Positions 8,846 to 17,217 of a stretch of DNA of 64,000 nt are shown piece by piece. A model generated the notes under the pieces. That model had not been told where the DNA came from and did not search any database. It saw nothing but the letters and a program-made list of their open reading frames with translations. Location: the NCBI GenBank assembly GCA_902363595.1, contig CABJAP010000003.1:186001-250000 (forward strand), in the 5' to 3' direction. Positions within the stretch are counted from its first letter, which is position 1, and each line of letters opens with the position of its first letter. The DNA comes from Clostridia bacterium (GTDB lineage Bacteria > Bacillota > Clostridia > Peptostreptococcales > Anaerovoracaceae). The translations under genes were made by a program, and so were the position numbers.

Positions 8846-9597
8846 CGACCGCGCCCCCTTTTTTGGTTATCTTCATCAATCATCGCTAAAAAGGTATCCT
8901 CAAGATGTTGGTTGGAATAACCTTTTTGGACGGCCAGCTGCTTTAAAGCTTTGAGAGAGCCTTCAAAGAGAAGCCTGCCATGGTTGATGATTCCCACGTC
9001 ATCAGCCATCAGTTCAATTTCCGGCAGCAAGTGGGAAGACACCAATACTGTACAATCAAACTGTTTGGGAAGATTCCGAATCAGCGTTCGTATCTCGTGG
9101 ATTCCAACCGGATCCAAACCATTGGTGGGTTCATCCAAAATGAGAATCGGCGGTTTTCCAATCAGCGCGCCCGCCAGCCCAAGCCGTTGTTTCATCCCCA
9201 GTGAGTACTTCTTAGCCAGCCGCTTCCGATGCTCCGTCAGGCCCACAAGCTCCAGGGCCTCCTCCACGGCCGACTTGGGCAGTCCCAAGATTTTTCGGAT
9301 AAGCTCTAAATTTTCTTCGCCGCTGAGATTGGCATAAAACGCCGGCGCTTCGATAAAGGATCCGATTTCTCTGAGAATGGCCTGCCGATCTTTAGGATAA
9401 GACCTGCCGTTTATGAGAAAATTACCCCGGGTTGGTTTGATCAATCCCAAAAACAATTTCATGGTCGTAGACTTCCCTGCCCCATTGGGACCTAAAAATC
9501 CATATACGCTGCCGCTGCGGACATGGAGATTCAGATTGGATACTGCCTTAAAATCTCCATAGGCCTTTGTCAATTTATTTGTCTGTATGATGTTCAT
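8842..9597 (-). CDS. ABC transporter ATP-binding protein (LanF/CprA/BcrA type)
   Basis: 251 residues with Walker A GPNGAGKST (near 36-44), the signature YSLGMKQRLGLAGAL and Walker B ILDEPTNGLD. The signature Y-S-L-G-M-K-Q-R-L is typical of the BcrA/lantibiotic immunity ATPases. It is the first gene of the transporter operon and is read away from the response regulator. Family knowledge: energises two ABC-2 permeases. Expression is probably controlled by the divergent two-component system through the box at 9664-9686. Confidence 0.92.
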   Translation of the reverse strand: MNIIQTNKLTKAYGDFKAVSNLNLHVRSGSVYGFLGPNGAGKSTTMKLFLGLIKPTRGNFLINGRSYPKDRQAILREIGSFIEAPAFYANLSGEENLELIRKILGLPKSAVEEALELVGLTEHRKRLAKKYSLGMKQRLGLAGALIGKPPILILDEPTNGLDPVGIHEIRTLIRNLPKQFDCTVLVSSHLLPEIELMADDVGIINHGRLLFEGSLKALKQLAVQKGYSNQHLEDTFLAMIDEDNQKRGRGR

Positions 9598-9663
9598 ATC
9601 ACCATCTCCTTTCTGATCACAATTCCATTCTACATCCTCATCCTTACGCCTGCTTTCTCATAA

Positions 9664-9686
9664 CCTTACATTTGCCTTACATTTGC
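9664..9686. promoter_or_regulatory. tandem 11-bp repeat, likely response-regulator box
   Basis: CCTTACATTTGC occurs twice (9664-9675 and 9675-9686) with an exact 11-bp period. OmpR/PhoB-family regulators bind tandem half-sites 11 bp apart, on one DNA face. It is in the divergent region between the transporter operon and the regulator gene, about 32 bp upstream of the -10 at 9718. Confidence 0.65.
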
Positions 9687-9717
9687 TTTGCAATGAAAAA
9701 AACCATGCTTTCGGTAG

Positions 9718-9723
9718 TATAAT
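9718..9723 (+). promoter_or_regulatory. -10 element of the two-component operon
   Basis: A perfect TATAAT with no good -35 hexamer 17 bp upstream. A weak -35 below a tandem activator box fits positive autoregulation. Confidence 0.55.
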
Positions 9724-9741
9724 ATGGGTGAGGTGATCAAC

Positions 9742-10449
9742 ATGAACGATGATTTTTTAAAGGGAAAACCGATTTTGCTTGTGGATGATGAGCAAGAACT
9801 GTTGGATTTAGTCACATCCATTCTTAAAGATGGCGGCTACACACACATCTACACGGCCCAGACTGTTTGCCAGGCTGTAAAGACGGCTGAACTGGTTGAG
9901 CCCCAACTGGCAGTCCTGGATGTGACGCTGCCCGATGGGGATGGTTTTTTTCTAATGAAAGAATTGAAGAAAATGGCTGACTATCCGATTTTATTTCTTT
10001 CTGCCCGGGGAGAAGACGAGGATCGCCTGGAAGGGCTGGGGCTGGGCGCTGACGATTATATTGTCAAACCATTTCTACCAAAAGAATTGCTGTTTCGGAT
10101 CAATGCGATCCTGCGGAGAAGCTATAAAAACGAGAGCCCGCTTGTGCGGCTCCATGCCTGCAAAATCGATTTCAGCAAGGCGGAAGTCATCAAAAACGGC
10201 GAACATATATCCCTGACAGCCAAAGAGCATGATCTGCTCTTTGCACTCTGCCAGGGGGCAGGAAAAATCGTTACCATCGACACGCTATGTGAAGCAGCCT
10301 GGGGTAGCAATCCGTACGGCTATGAAAATTCTCTGATGGCCCATATACGGCGTATACGGGAAAAGATTGAAGACAATCCGTCAAAACCCAAATCCCTGGT
10401 TACAGTCAAAGGTTTGGGATACAAATTAATTGTGGAGGACAAGCAATGA
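9742..10449 (+). CDS. OmpR/PhoB-family response regulator
   Basis: 235 residues from the ATG at 9742 (GAGGTG seven bases before). The receiver domain (about 1-120) carries the acidic pair in LLVDDEQEL, the phosphorylatable aspartate in LAVLDVTLPDGDG and the lysine in DDYIVKPF. The C-terminal winged helix ends in SLVTVKGLGYKL, typical of OmpR DNA-binding domains. It overlaps the kinase gene by 4 bp. By layout it resembles CprR and other regulators of lantibiotic-protection transporters, here probably acting on the divergent ABC operon. Confidence 0.94.
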   Translation: MNDDFLKGKPILLVDDEQELLDLVTSILKDGGYTHIYTAQTVCQAVKTAELVEPQLAVLDVTLPDGDGFFLMKELKKMADYPILFLSARGEDEDRLEGLGLGADDYIVKPFLPKELLFRINAILRRSYKNESPLVRLHACKIDFSKAEVIKNGEHISLTAKEHDLLFALCQGAGKIVTIDTLCEAAWGSNPYGYENSLMAHIRRIREKIEDNPSKPKSLVTVKGLGYKLIVEDKQ

Positions 10450-11855
10450 GCAGCGCAATGAAATTGATCCGCAGATTTATCGTAATTCTTTTTCTGTCCA
10501 TCTGCCTGCTGTTTATCTTCAATGTGGTGCTTTTTTTCTATCTGTCCTATCATCAGGCCGGAAACCAGGGCGGCTGGAAAGCGGCGGAAACCATTTCCCA
10601 GTCCTTACTAAAGGATGACCGCGGCAGCTACCGACTTTCTGAAAAGGGGGCAGCTACTTTGGCTGAGTATCAGGCATGGGCCATTCTCATCGATGATCGC
10701 ACCGGGAAGGTCGTCTGGCATAGCAGCAATCTTCCCCAGGCGGTTCCCCTTGCATATTCTGCTGCAGACATCGCCAGGGCAGTAAGAGGATATATCTGCG
10801 ATTACCCCACTACTACCAGCGGCCACGGTAAGGATTTGCTGATCCTGGGCCACCCCAAAACCGCCTATTGGAAATTGATGCATAACACCTTTGATTACCA
10901 GACCATTGCCAGTCTGCCCCGCCACTTATTGGTGTTCACCATCTGTAATCTGGCTGCCATTTTTCTCATCTACATGGTTGCCGCCACAGGAATCTTCCGT
11001 TCAGTGAAACCGATTCTTTGTGGTATCGAGGCCCTTCCTGAAGGCGGAAACGTCTATGTAAAAGAGAAAGGGCTTTTATCACAGCTGGCAGCATCCATCA
11101 ATCGGGTCTCGGAAACCTTGAATATGCAAAAACGGCAGATTCGAAAAAAGGAAACGGCGCGGGCGAACTGGATCGCCGGGGTATCCCACGATATCCGTAC
11201 GCCGCTGTCCATGGTCATGGGGTATGCCGGTCAGTTGGAAGAGGACCAGGCGCTGGAAGAGCCTGTACGCCGCAAAGCATCTGCGATTCGCCATCAGAGT
11301 GAGAAGATAAGGAATCTGGTGTCCGATCTGAACCTGGCATCCAAACTGGAATACAACATGCAGCCGCTAAAAATGGCCCCAGTCAACATGGCTGCTCTGA
11401 CCCGGCAAGTATCAGCAGATTTTATGAATATGGATATCGAGGACAAATATCCCATTAGCTGGAATGGCTCAGAAGAAATGAATGCCTGTTTTGTTTTGGG
11501 CGATAAAGACCTTCTGCGTCGGGCGTTTTCCAATATCATACAAAACAGCATCAACCACAACGATGGCGGCTGTGGAATCTATATCACCTTATCGGAAAAA
11601 GACGGTCAGTGCGCAATCCTGATGGAGGATGACGGGATCGGCGTCAGCAACGCTCAGATTGAAGAATTGAACAGCAGCCCCCATTACATGGTCTGCGACG
11701 ATCAGATATCCCGGCAGCGCCATGGCCTGGGTCTTTTGATCGTCAAACAAATCGCCGCCGCCCATCATGGCAGTGTAACCATTGGTCGCAGTACTTATGG
11801 GGGCTTTTCTGTTTTGCTGGAGTTTCCCATCTGCCAAGAGAATCACAATTCTTAA
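10446..11855 (+). CDS. membrane sensor histidine kinase
   Basis: 469 residues. One membrane segment lies near 12-36 and a second near 155-180, enclosing an extracytoplasmic sensor of about 115 residues. The H-box VSHDIRTPLSMVMG follows near 245, then an N-box (IIQNSINHN), a G1 box (MEDDGIGV) and a G2 box (RQRHGLGLLIVKQ). The ATG overlaps the regulator's stop. The medium-size sensor domain differs from the very short loop of BceS-type kinases, so it may sense the peptide itself. Partner: the preceding response regulator. Confidence 0.93.
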   Translation: MSSAMKLIRRFIVILFLSICLLFIFNVVLFFYLSYHQAGNQGGWKAAETISQSLLKDDRGSYRLSEKGAATLAEYQAWAILIDDRTGKVVWHSSNLPQAVPLAYSAADIARAVRGYICDYPTTTSGHGKDLLILGHPKTAYWKLMHNTFDYQTIASLPRHLLVFTICNLAAIFLIYMVAATGIFRSVKPILCGIEALPEGGNVYVKEKGLLSQLAASINRVSETLNMQKRQIRKKETARANWIAGVSHDIRTPLSMVMGYAGQLEEDQALEEPVRRKASAIRHQSEKIRNLVSDLNLASKLEYNMQPLKMAPVNMAALTRQVSADFMNMDIEDKYPISWNGSEEMNACFVLGDKDLLRRAFSNIIQNSINHNDGGCGIYITLSEKDGQCAILMEDDGIGVSNAQIEELNSSPHYMVCDDQISRQRHGLGLLIVKQIAAAHHGSVTIGRSTYGGFSVLLEFPICQENHNS

Positions 11856-11873
11856 CGTTACTTTAGAAGCACC

Positions 11874-11901
11874 AAAAAAGAGCCACAACAGGCTCTTTTT
11901 T
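11874..11901. terminator. bidirectional rho-independent terminator
   Basis: Stem AAAAAAGAGCC (11874-11884) pairs with GGCTCTTTTTT (11891-11901) around a 6-nt loop. It separates the kinase gene from the convergent cohesin-domain gene. Confidence 0.88.
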
Positions 11902-11910
11902 GTGTATCAT

Positions 11911-12561
11911 TTATTTTCTACGTTTCAATTTCCAAACAATCAAACCGATCAAGATGATGATGACTGCCGCTATTGCGATCAGCAGCGGGTAATTGATGCC
12001 TGATCCTTCGCTGTCTTTTTGCTGTGCCTGGTCCATGGTGGACTCATCTGCAGCTGCTGATGAAGTCGGCTGGGTCGTTTCCGCTGCAGTCGTTTCTTCC
12101 GTCGTGCTCTCTTTCGTAGCTTCCGTCGTAGCCTTAGCGCCTGTTATTTTTACCGTGCTGTCCGCCGACGGATTGCCCAGTGACTGGTCGCCGTCTAAAT
12201 TCTGAGTTTCTAAAGTTTCCAAACTGAGCTTCACATTGCCGGAAGCCTTTGCCTTAAATTTCACATTAAAGGATATCTTTCCGCTGGCATCGCCGGCGTA
12301 GGACTTAAGTTCCACAAGGCCAGCGTCGCCCTGGCTGCTGCCGCCGGACACGTACTCCAGCTTGCTGTTATCGTACGTTAAGTGCCCATTTACATACCCC
12401 AGAGAGCTGCCTTTGTAGGTCACCGTAACTGTCAGCGTTTTTCCCACCTGAGCGGAACCTCCGGAAACGGAAACGCTGGAACTGGCGGCAAAGACCGTAC
12501 TGGGAACCAGAAGGGCAAACAATACCATGACTGCTGTCCATATTCTGAATGTCTTTTTCAT
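11911..12561 (-). CDS. secreted, membrane-anchored cohesin-domain protein
   Basis: 216 residues: a signal peptide (1-25, cleaved near VFAAS), one domain of about 110 residues whose pattern of small strands (VSVSGGSAQVGKTLTVTV, LTYDNSKLEYVSG) matches cohesin-type beta sandwiches, a Thr/Ser/Glu-rich linker (about 137-180), a C-terminal membrane segment and a basic KLKRRK tail. There is no LPxTG motif, so it is anchored by the membrane helix. Cohesins bind dockerins in cellulosomes, but similar domains occur in many Clostridia surface proteins without them. It follows the glucosaminidase gene by 25 bp, so both are probably co-transcribed. Confidence 0.8.
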   Translation of the reverse strand: MKKTFRIWTAVMVLFALLVPSTVFAASSSVSVSGGSAQVGKTLTVTVTYKGSSLGYVNGHLTYDNSKLEYVSGGSSQGDAGLVELKSYAGDASGKISFNVKFKAKASGNVKLSLETLETQNLDGDQSLGNPSADSTVKITGAKATTEATKESTTEETTAAETTQPTSSAAADESTMDQAQQKDSEGSGINYPLLIAIAAVIIILIGLIVWKLKRRK

Positions 12562-12586
12562 TTCTTCTCCTCTGCCTTACCATTTA

Positions 12587-14395
12587 TCACGGTTTTGCGC
12601 ATGGACTTGACGGCATGCTGTTATAAACCGGAATATGGAATACGATTGGATAGTTGTCGCTGGCTTCATATGCGTACTTGAGAATCTTTCCTTCGCTCTC
12701 AGCGCCGGAAGTATTGGTCATATACTGATGGGAAGCCACATTGTTCAACCCGTTCATTACATTAAACTTCTTCGTATAATATGTATACTGATTATTCGTC
12801 AGATAGTTGCTCGAATAATAGCTGGCGCCGCCGGACAGGGATTTTTCTATGGTATTCCATGGTCTGCCATAGCTGGTAGCGCCGGTGCCCGCGCCCTTGG
12901 CCCACCACAAGCCGCGCTGAGTCGCATTCATGCCGTTGGCTGTATAAGCTCCGATATTAAAATGATTGTAGTAACCCTTATACCCGGAATAATTTCCTGA
13001 TATCAGGCCGCTGCCGCCTCTCCAGCCCTGCTCCATAATGACCATAGCTGTGATCACATTGGGGTTTACTTTAGAATTGACACCCGCATTGTACAGATAA
13101 TTGATGTAGCTGGTGGTATTCATAAAGCAACTGCTTCTGGATACCATGCTCTTGATGGTGTTCTTGTTCTGCGACGCCGAATCGAATTTATGGTCCATAA
13201 ATTGATAGATTGAGCTTTCCGTCAGGAAATTTCTAGGATCCATATAATGGGCAACAATCTTTTCGGATGCCGCGTTCCATCTGCCGTCAAAGGTCGTATA
13301 TTTTCCAGTAGAGCTGTTATAGGCTCCGGCTGCTTTGGATTTCCAGGAATCGGGCGAAGTCGGCTCAACCAGATTAATTCCGATCTTCATTTCCTTTGAC
13401 AACATACTCGACCAGGTAAGTCCCGTTTTCTGAGCCTTGAAAATCCACTGGGGATGGGCTTTGTGCAGGGTTCTCAGTTTAGTTTTATAGCTGTCCGGGA
13501 ATCCTTCGCTGGTCATCCAGGTCTCAAACTGGGCATCGCTCAGGTTGGAACCGCTGCCGGACGGCGCCTGCGAACCGGCGGTATCCGTCAAGGTGACATA
13601 ACTGGAGAGCACATAGCCCTTCTTGGATGACGTATAATTGAATTTATACCATACTTCCCCGGAAGAATTGGTTACCTTGGAAAGAACGGTGATCGACTTT
13701 CCTTTTGCCACCGAGCCGATCTTGGAGTAATTAGTCCCTGCTCCGCTTCTAACATTGAGCGGTCCGTTTTTTATTTTAGCCTTTTTGTTCAAGGCTGTCT
13801 CTTTATTCTTTGAAGACGACGAAGCTGCCTTTTTCACAGTCACGTACTTGGAATGAACATAACCTGTTTTAGAGCCAAATTTAATTCTGTACCATTTAGC
13901 CTTATCCGTACCCTTCTTTTCGCCGGTAATGGTTACAGATGCTTTTTTCTTTACCGTTCCAATTTTCTTATATTTGGTCCCGGCGTTGCTTCGCACATTC
14001 AAAGGACCGCTCTTAATCGTTCCCTTCTTTGACGGTGAATACGTCTTCAGTTTGCCTGCAGAAGAAGAATTCTTGGAAGTGGATTTCACGGTTACATATT
14101 TTGCACATACATATCCATTTTTGGATTTAAACTTGAACTTGTACCACTTGGTCCCATTCTTATCTTTTTTCGTTCCTTTGATGGTTATGGTTTTCCCCTT
14201 GGCAATGGTTCCCAATTTTTTATACTTTGTTCCGGCATTGCTGCGCACGTTCAATGGGCCATTTTTGATAGTTCCTTTTTTCGTTGCGCCGTACACATCT
14301 GCCTTCCCTGCCGCTGGCAGGACTGCAAAAACAGTCATTATCATAAACAGAGCTGTTACGACCGCAATGCATTTGCTGTTAATCTTTGTTGACAT
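12587..14395 (-). CDS. secreted peptidoglycan hydrolase with three SH3b repeats and a glucosaminidase domain
   Basis: 602 residues: a signal peptide (1-35), three bacterial SH3 repeats (about 38-104, 123-188, 205-272), each starting with a G-x-(I/L)-(K/N)-x-G-P-L-N-V-R-S core, and a C-terminal domain (about 290-602) like N-acetylglucosaminidases of the GH73-related type, with DPRNFLTE and the VIMEQGWRGGSGL block. Family knowledge: SH3b repeats bind the wall and the catalytic domain cleaves glycan strands during growth or separation. CAGGAG precedes the ATG. Lysines are abundant in the repeats. It heads an operon with the cohesin-domain gene. Confidence 0.9.
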   Translation of the reverse strand: MSTKINSKCIAVVTALFMIMTVFAVLPAAGKADVYGATKKGTIKNGPLNVRSNAGTKYKKLGTIAKGKTITIKGTKKDKNGTKWYKFKFKSKNGYVCAKYVTVKSTSKNSSSAGKLKTYSPSKKGTIKSGPLNVRSNAGTKYKKIGTVKKKASVTITGEKKGTDKAKWYRIKFGSKTGYVHSKYVTVKKAASSSSKNKETALNKKAKIKNGPLNVRSGAGTNYSKIGSVAKGKSITVLSKVTNSSGEVWYKFNYTSSKKGYVLSSYVTLTDTAGSQAPSGSGSNLSDAQFETWMTSEGFPDSYKTKLRTLHKAHPQWIFKAQKTGLTWSSMLSKEMKIGINLVEPTSPDSWKSKAAGAYNSSTGKYTTFDGRWNAASEKIVAHYMDPRNFLTESSIYQFMDHKFDSASQNKNTIKSMVSRSSCFMNTTSYINYLYNAGVNSKVNPNVITAMVIMEQGWRGGSGLISGNYSGYKGYYNHFNIGAYTANGMNATQRGLWWAKGAGTGATSYGRPWNTIEKSLSGGASYYSSNYLTNNQYTYYTKKFNVMNGLNNVASHQYMTNTSGAESEGKILKYAYEASDNYPIVFHIPVYNSMPSSPCAKP

Positions 14396-14513
14396 AATCT
14401 TTTACTCCTGTTGAAAAAAATTCCCCCCATATTCGACTTTTACTTACTAGAGTTTACCTTATTGTTCCTGAAAAGTCAATGATTCGACAATTTTTTTACA
14501 GTAAATTGAAATA

Positions 14514-14554
14514 AAAAAAGACTGCTAGGTTTCTTTACCATAACAGTCTTTTTT
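14514..14554. terminator. bidirectional rho-independent terminator
   Basis: Stem AAAAAAGACTG (14514-14524) pairs with CAGTCTTTTTT (14544-14554). It lies just downstream of the DUF3343 gene on the minus strand. Confidence 0.85.
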
Positions 14555-14557
14555 CGT

Positions 14558-14833
14558 TTATTGGATTCTTCGGTATTCGGGCTTTCCCTCCACGTATTCC
14601 ACATGGAAGATTCCTTTCATATCGATCTGACATTCTGTAAGTGCAGCAATCACCTTCTGCAGGTCGTGCCCTGTAATATACAGTGCCTGGCCGCAGGATC
14701 GCAAAAGCTGGGTGGGTACGCGTCTCACCTCTGAGCCAATTCCCCGTTCCATCAGTTTATCTCGTGCATACATCGCCTTGTAAAAAGAAGAAAATGTGAA
14801 TATATATTCTAACTTTGTTTCAGGTCTGTGCAA
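14558..14833 (-). CDS. DUF3343 family protein (putative Se/S-carrier-like)
   Basis: 91 residues with the family pattern: an aromatic N-terminal strand (EYIFTFSSFYKAMYARDKL), then a RGIGSEVRRVPTQLLRSCGQALYI stretch whose S-C-G is the conserved cysteine loop. Family members are small cytoplasmic proteins proposed to carry selenium or sulfur; no biochemical role is proven. The start is TTG at 14831-14833, with AGGAGG eight bases upstream. It follows dacF at 21 bp on the same strand. Confidence 0.8.
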   Translation of the reverse strand: MHRPETKLEYIFTFSSFYKAMYARDKLMERGIGSEVRRVPTQLLRSCGQALYITGHDLQKVIAALTECQIDMKGIFHVEYVEGKPEYRRIQ

Positions 14834-14854
14834 AAAAAGGACCTCCTGTCTATA

Positions 14855-16066
14855 CTATATGATCTTTTTCATCATTTGTATGTAAAGATCCTTTATAGAC
14901 GCCTTCTTTGCACTCTCTGCCGCTACAATGGGGAATCGTTCTTTTTCCACGCCATCCTGATATACGACCAGTTCTCCCAGCTGCTGACCTCTTTTCAGCG
15001 GCAGCGGCACATATCCTTTCATTTCCACTTTTGTTTTGATGCTATTCTTTTTTCCCTTTTTCACCAGAACCGCCACATCGTCTTCCATAACCACATCGAT
15101 TTTTGACGGGGTTCCTTTTTCCAGTTTGAGCGCCTTTTGAACCTGGCCTTTTTTGGCTACTTTGACGCTTTCAAAATTGGAAAATCCGTAGTCAAACATC
15201 TTACTAATTTCTGCAAACCGTACTTTCGAAGTAGATGCACCCAAAATCACGCCAATCAATCGGGTCCCGTTCCGCTCCGCCGCACCCGACAGACAGTATC
15301 CTGCATCCTGGGTAAAACCGGTTTTAATACCAATGGCGCCGGGATAAATCTTAATAAGCCGGTTGGTATTCGTAAGCCCAAAATCCTTTTCCTTACCCGG
15401 CAGGCCTACTTTAATGGTCGCCTGCCATTTGGTGAACCACTTTTGGGTTTCGGGGAAGCGGATCAGGGCTTTTGACATGATTGCTATATCATATGCACTG
15501 GTGTAATGATTTGACACCGGAAGTCCGTTGGTATTGACAAAATTCGTGTCTTTCATATCCAGTTCCGCCGCCCGTTTGTTCATTCGCTCGACAAACATTT
15601 CCACGCTGCCGGCAAGATGCTCAGCCAGAGCCACCGCTCCGTCGTTGGCGCTGGCCATGGCCACGCCCATGAGCAATTCCTCAACCGTATGCTGTTCACC
15701 CGGTTCCATATACATCTGGCTGCCTCCCATGGCGGCAGCCCGCTCTGAGATCGTGACCGTATCGCTCAGGTTGATCTTCCCCGACTCGCAGGCTTCCAAA
15801 ATCAGCAGCATGGTCATAACTTTCGTCACCGACGCCGGCGGAAGCCTTTTATGCGCATTTTGAGCGAATAACACTTCGCCGCTGGTAGCATCCATGAGTA
15901 CGGCTGCTTTGGCGTCCACTTTAAGTCCGGTCTCTTTCTGCGAAGGTTCTACTTTCGCATTTACAATGGAAATGCTCCTTTCTTCGGGGCGGAATCGATC
16001 GATCCCCATAAAGCCCCCTATTAGCAGAGCCAGCACCAGGCATCCGCTGATAATCCTTTTTTTCAC
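14855..16066 (-). CDS. dacF: D-alanyl-D-alanine carboxypeptidase (DacF-like, peptidase S11)
   Basis: 403 residues with an N-terminal membrane/signal segment (about 4-22). The three S11 motifs are intact: S79-V-T-K82, S139-A-N141 and K248-T-G250. A C-terminal domain of about 100 residues ends in an amphipathic helix (IKDLYIQMMKKII), typical of membrane-bound low-molecular-weight penicillin-binding proteins. It trims the terminal D-Ala of stem peptides, controlling cross-linking; DacF homologues act in the forespore cortex. The start is GTG at 16064-16066, with AGGGGG eight bases upstream. The symbol is by similarity only. Confidence 0.88.
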   Translation of the reverse strand: MKKRIISGCLVLALLIGGFMGIDRFRPEERSISIVNAKVEPSQKETGLKVDAKAAVLMDATSGEVLFAQNAHKRLPPASVTKVMTMLLILEACESGKINLSDTVTISERAAAMGGSQMYMEPGEQHTVEELLMGVAMASANDGAVALAEHLAGSVEMFVERMNKRAAELDMKDTNFVNTNGLPVSNHYTSAYDIAIMSKALIRFPETQKWFTKWQATIKVGLPGKEKDFGLTNTNRLIKIYPGAIGIKTGFTQDAGYCLSGAAERNGTRLIGVILGASTSKVRFAEISKMFDYGFSNFESVKVAKKGQVQKALKLEKGTPSKIDVVMEDDVAVLVKKGKKNSIKTKVEMKGYVPLPLKRGQQLGELVVYQDGVEKERFPIVAAESAKKASIKDLYIQMMKKII

Positions 16067-16150
16067 ACAAAAAACCCCCTTGTTTGCAAATAGCTACTAC
16101 TAACATATTCGCCCTGCCTGGGTTTAGCACAATTAGTTCCATTTTTGACC

Positions 16151-16327
16151 TCGACACTTTTCAACATCCCCAAGTGGCTTTTTTCCAGGGCCGGAGGGTT
16201 TATCCACAAGATTTTAAAAATCGTATACAATTTTATCCCGTGTTTGCTGTGGATAATTACAAATTTGCAACACCTTAAATTTCAACGTTTTATACCATTT
16301 CGCCAAATTACTTATCCACAGTTTTTA
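16151..16327. repeat. DnaA-box-like intergenic module, copy A
   Basis: Lies in the 423-bp gap between dacF and the ferredoxin gene. It starts with TCGACACTTTTCAACATC (16151-16168) and holds three matches to the DnaA consensus TTATnCACA: TTATCCACA at 16200-16208, TGTGGATAA (reverse) at 16248-16256 and TTATCCACA at 16312-16320. A block at 16203-16236 matches copy B (42324-42357) at 33 of 34 positions. The boxes keep almost identical offsets in both copies (49, 97, 161 here; 50, 98, 162 in copy B) although most other bases differ. The rest of the gap (16067-16150) shows nothing I can assign. Confidence 0.85.
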
Positions 16328-16406
16328 GAGCCCCCAAAAAAAGTTACGCAGTATCCAAACATTTTACCAAATTATGGGCATAACTTTTAAAAAAAGTTTT
16401 TGTTTC

Positions 16407-16420
16407 GTTGTATTTACAAC
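16407..16420. promoter_or_regulatory. palindromic operator candidate upstream of ferredoxin-hcp
   Basis: GTTGTA-TT-TACAAC is a perfect dyad 70 bp before the ferredoxin start codon, in a very AT-rich promoter region. Hcp operons of anaerobes are commonly controlled by Crp/Fnr-family HcpR or by Rex, both of which bind inverted repeats; this site does not match either consensus closely enough to choose. Confidence 0.45.
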
Positions 16421-16489
16421 ATACTTATGGCGCCCATTCTTTTAAAATGAGTATATCAAATCAAGCAAATCTGATTGGAGGATCAAGTT

Positions 16490-17200
16490 ATGATAAGAAA
16501 AATTATTGAAATTAATGAAGAAAAATGCAATGGCTGCGGTTTATGCGCCGAGGCTTGCCACGAAGGCGCGATCGGCATGGTCGATGGTAAAGCCAAACTC
16601 CTGCGCGACGACTATTGCGATGGCCTGGGCGACTGCCTGCCCACGTGTCCCACAGGAGCAATCACTTTTGTGGAAAGGGAAGCTGCGGCTTATGACGAAA
16701 AGGCGGTTCAGGAAAATAAAAAGAATCCGTCCCAGCAGCCCCTTCCCTGCGGCTGTCCAGGTACCAATTCCCAAACAATCGACCGGGCCCAGACAGAATC
16801 CAGCCGCGCCGAAATGCCGTCTGCACTCGCACAAAACCAGCTGAATCAGTGGCCGGTTCAGATCAAACTTGTCCCGGTACAGGCTCCCTATTTTCAAGAT
16901 GCTAGTCTGCTGATCGCTGCCGATTGTACGGCCTACGCTTATGGGAATTTTCACCAGGAGTTTATGAAGGGCAAGATTACACTGGTGGGCTGCCCCAAGC
17001 TGGACGATGTGGACTATACGGAAAAGTTAACGGAGATTATCCGTCATAACGATATCAAAAGCGTTACCGTTGTCCGCATGGAAGTTCCCTGCTGCGGCGG
17101 CATCGAAGCGGCAGTGAAAAGCGCATTGCAGGCCAGCGGCAAATTCCTGCCGTGGCAGGTAGTAACCATTTCCACAGACGGCAACATTTTAGATCGATAA
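16490..17200 (+). CDS. ferredoxin-type iron-sulfur protein, partner of hydroxylamine reductase
   Basis: 236 residues from the ATG at 16490 (GGAGG eight bases upstream). The first cluster motif is CNGCGLCAEAC. The second is CDGLGDCLPTCP, in which the usual second cysteine is replaced by leucine, leaving three ligands in the canonical places; a related GLGxC form occurs in other clostridial ferredoxins. The C-terminal 130 residues hold GCPKLDDVDY and VPCCGGIEAAV, with further cysteines. It lies 17 bp upstream of hcp, so it probably delivers electrons to Hcp in reduction of hydroxylamine or nitric oxide. Confidence 0.85.
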   Translation: MIRKIIEINEEKCNGCGLCAEACHEGAIGMVDGKAKLLRDDYCDGLGDCLPTCPTGAITFVEREAAAYDEKAVQENKKNPSQQPLPCGCPGTNSQTIDRAQTESSRAEMPSALAQNQLNQWPVQIKLVPVQAPYFQDASLLIAADCTAYAYGNFHQEFMKGKITLVGCPKLDDVDYTEKLTEIIRHNDIKSVTVVRMEVPCCGGIEAAVKSALQASGKFLPWQVVTISTDGNILDR

Positions 17201-17217
17201 ACGAGGAGGACCAGAAA

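Noticed and set aside
16151-16327. Chromosome replication origin
   Set aside because: DnaA-like boxes are present, but there is no dnaA, dnaN or rpmH nearby, only three boxes, and a second copy 26 kb away.
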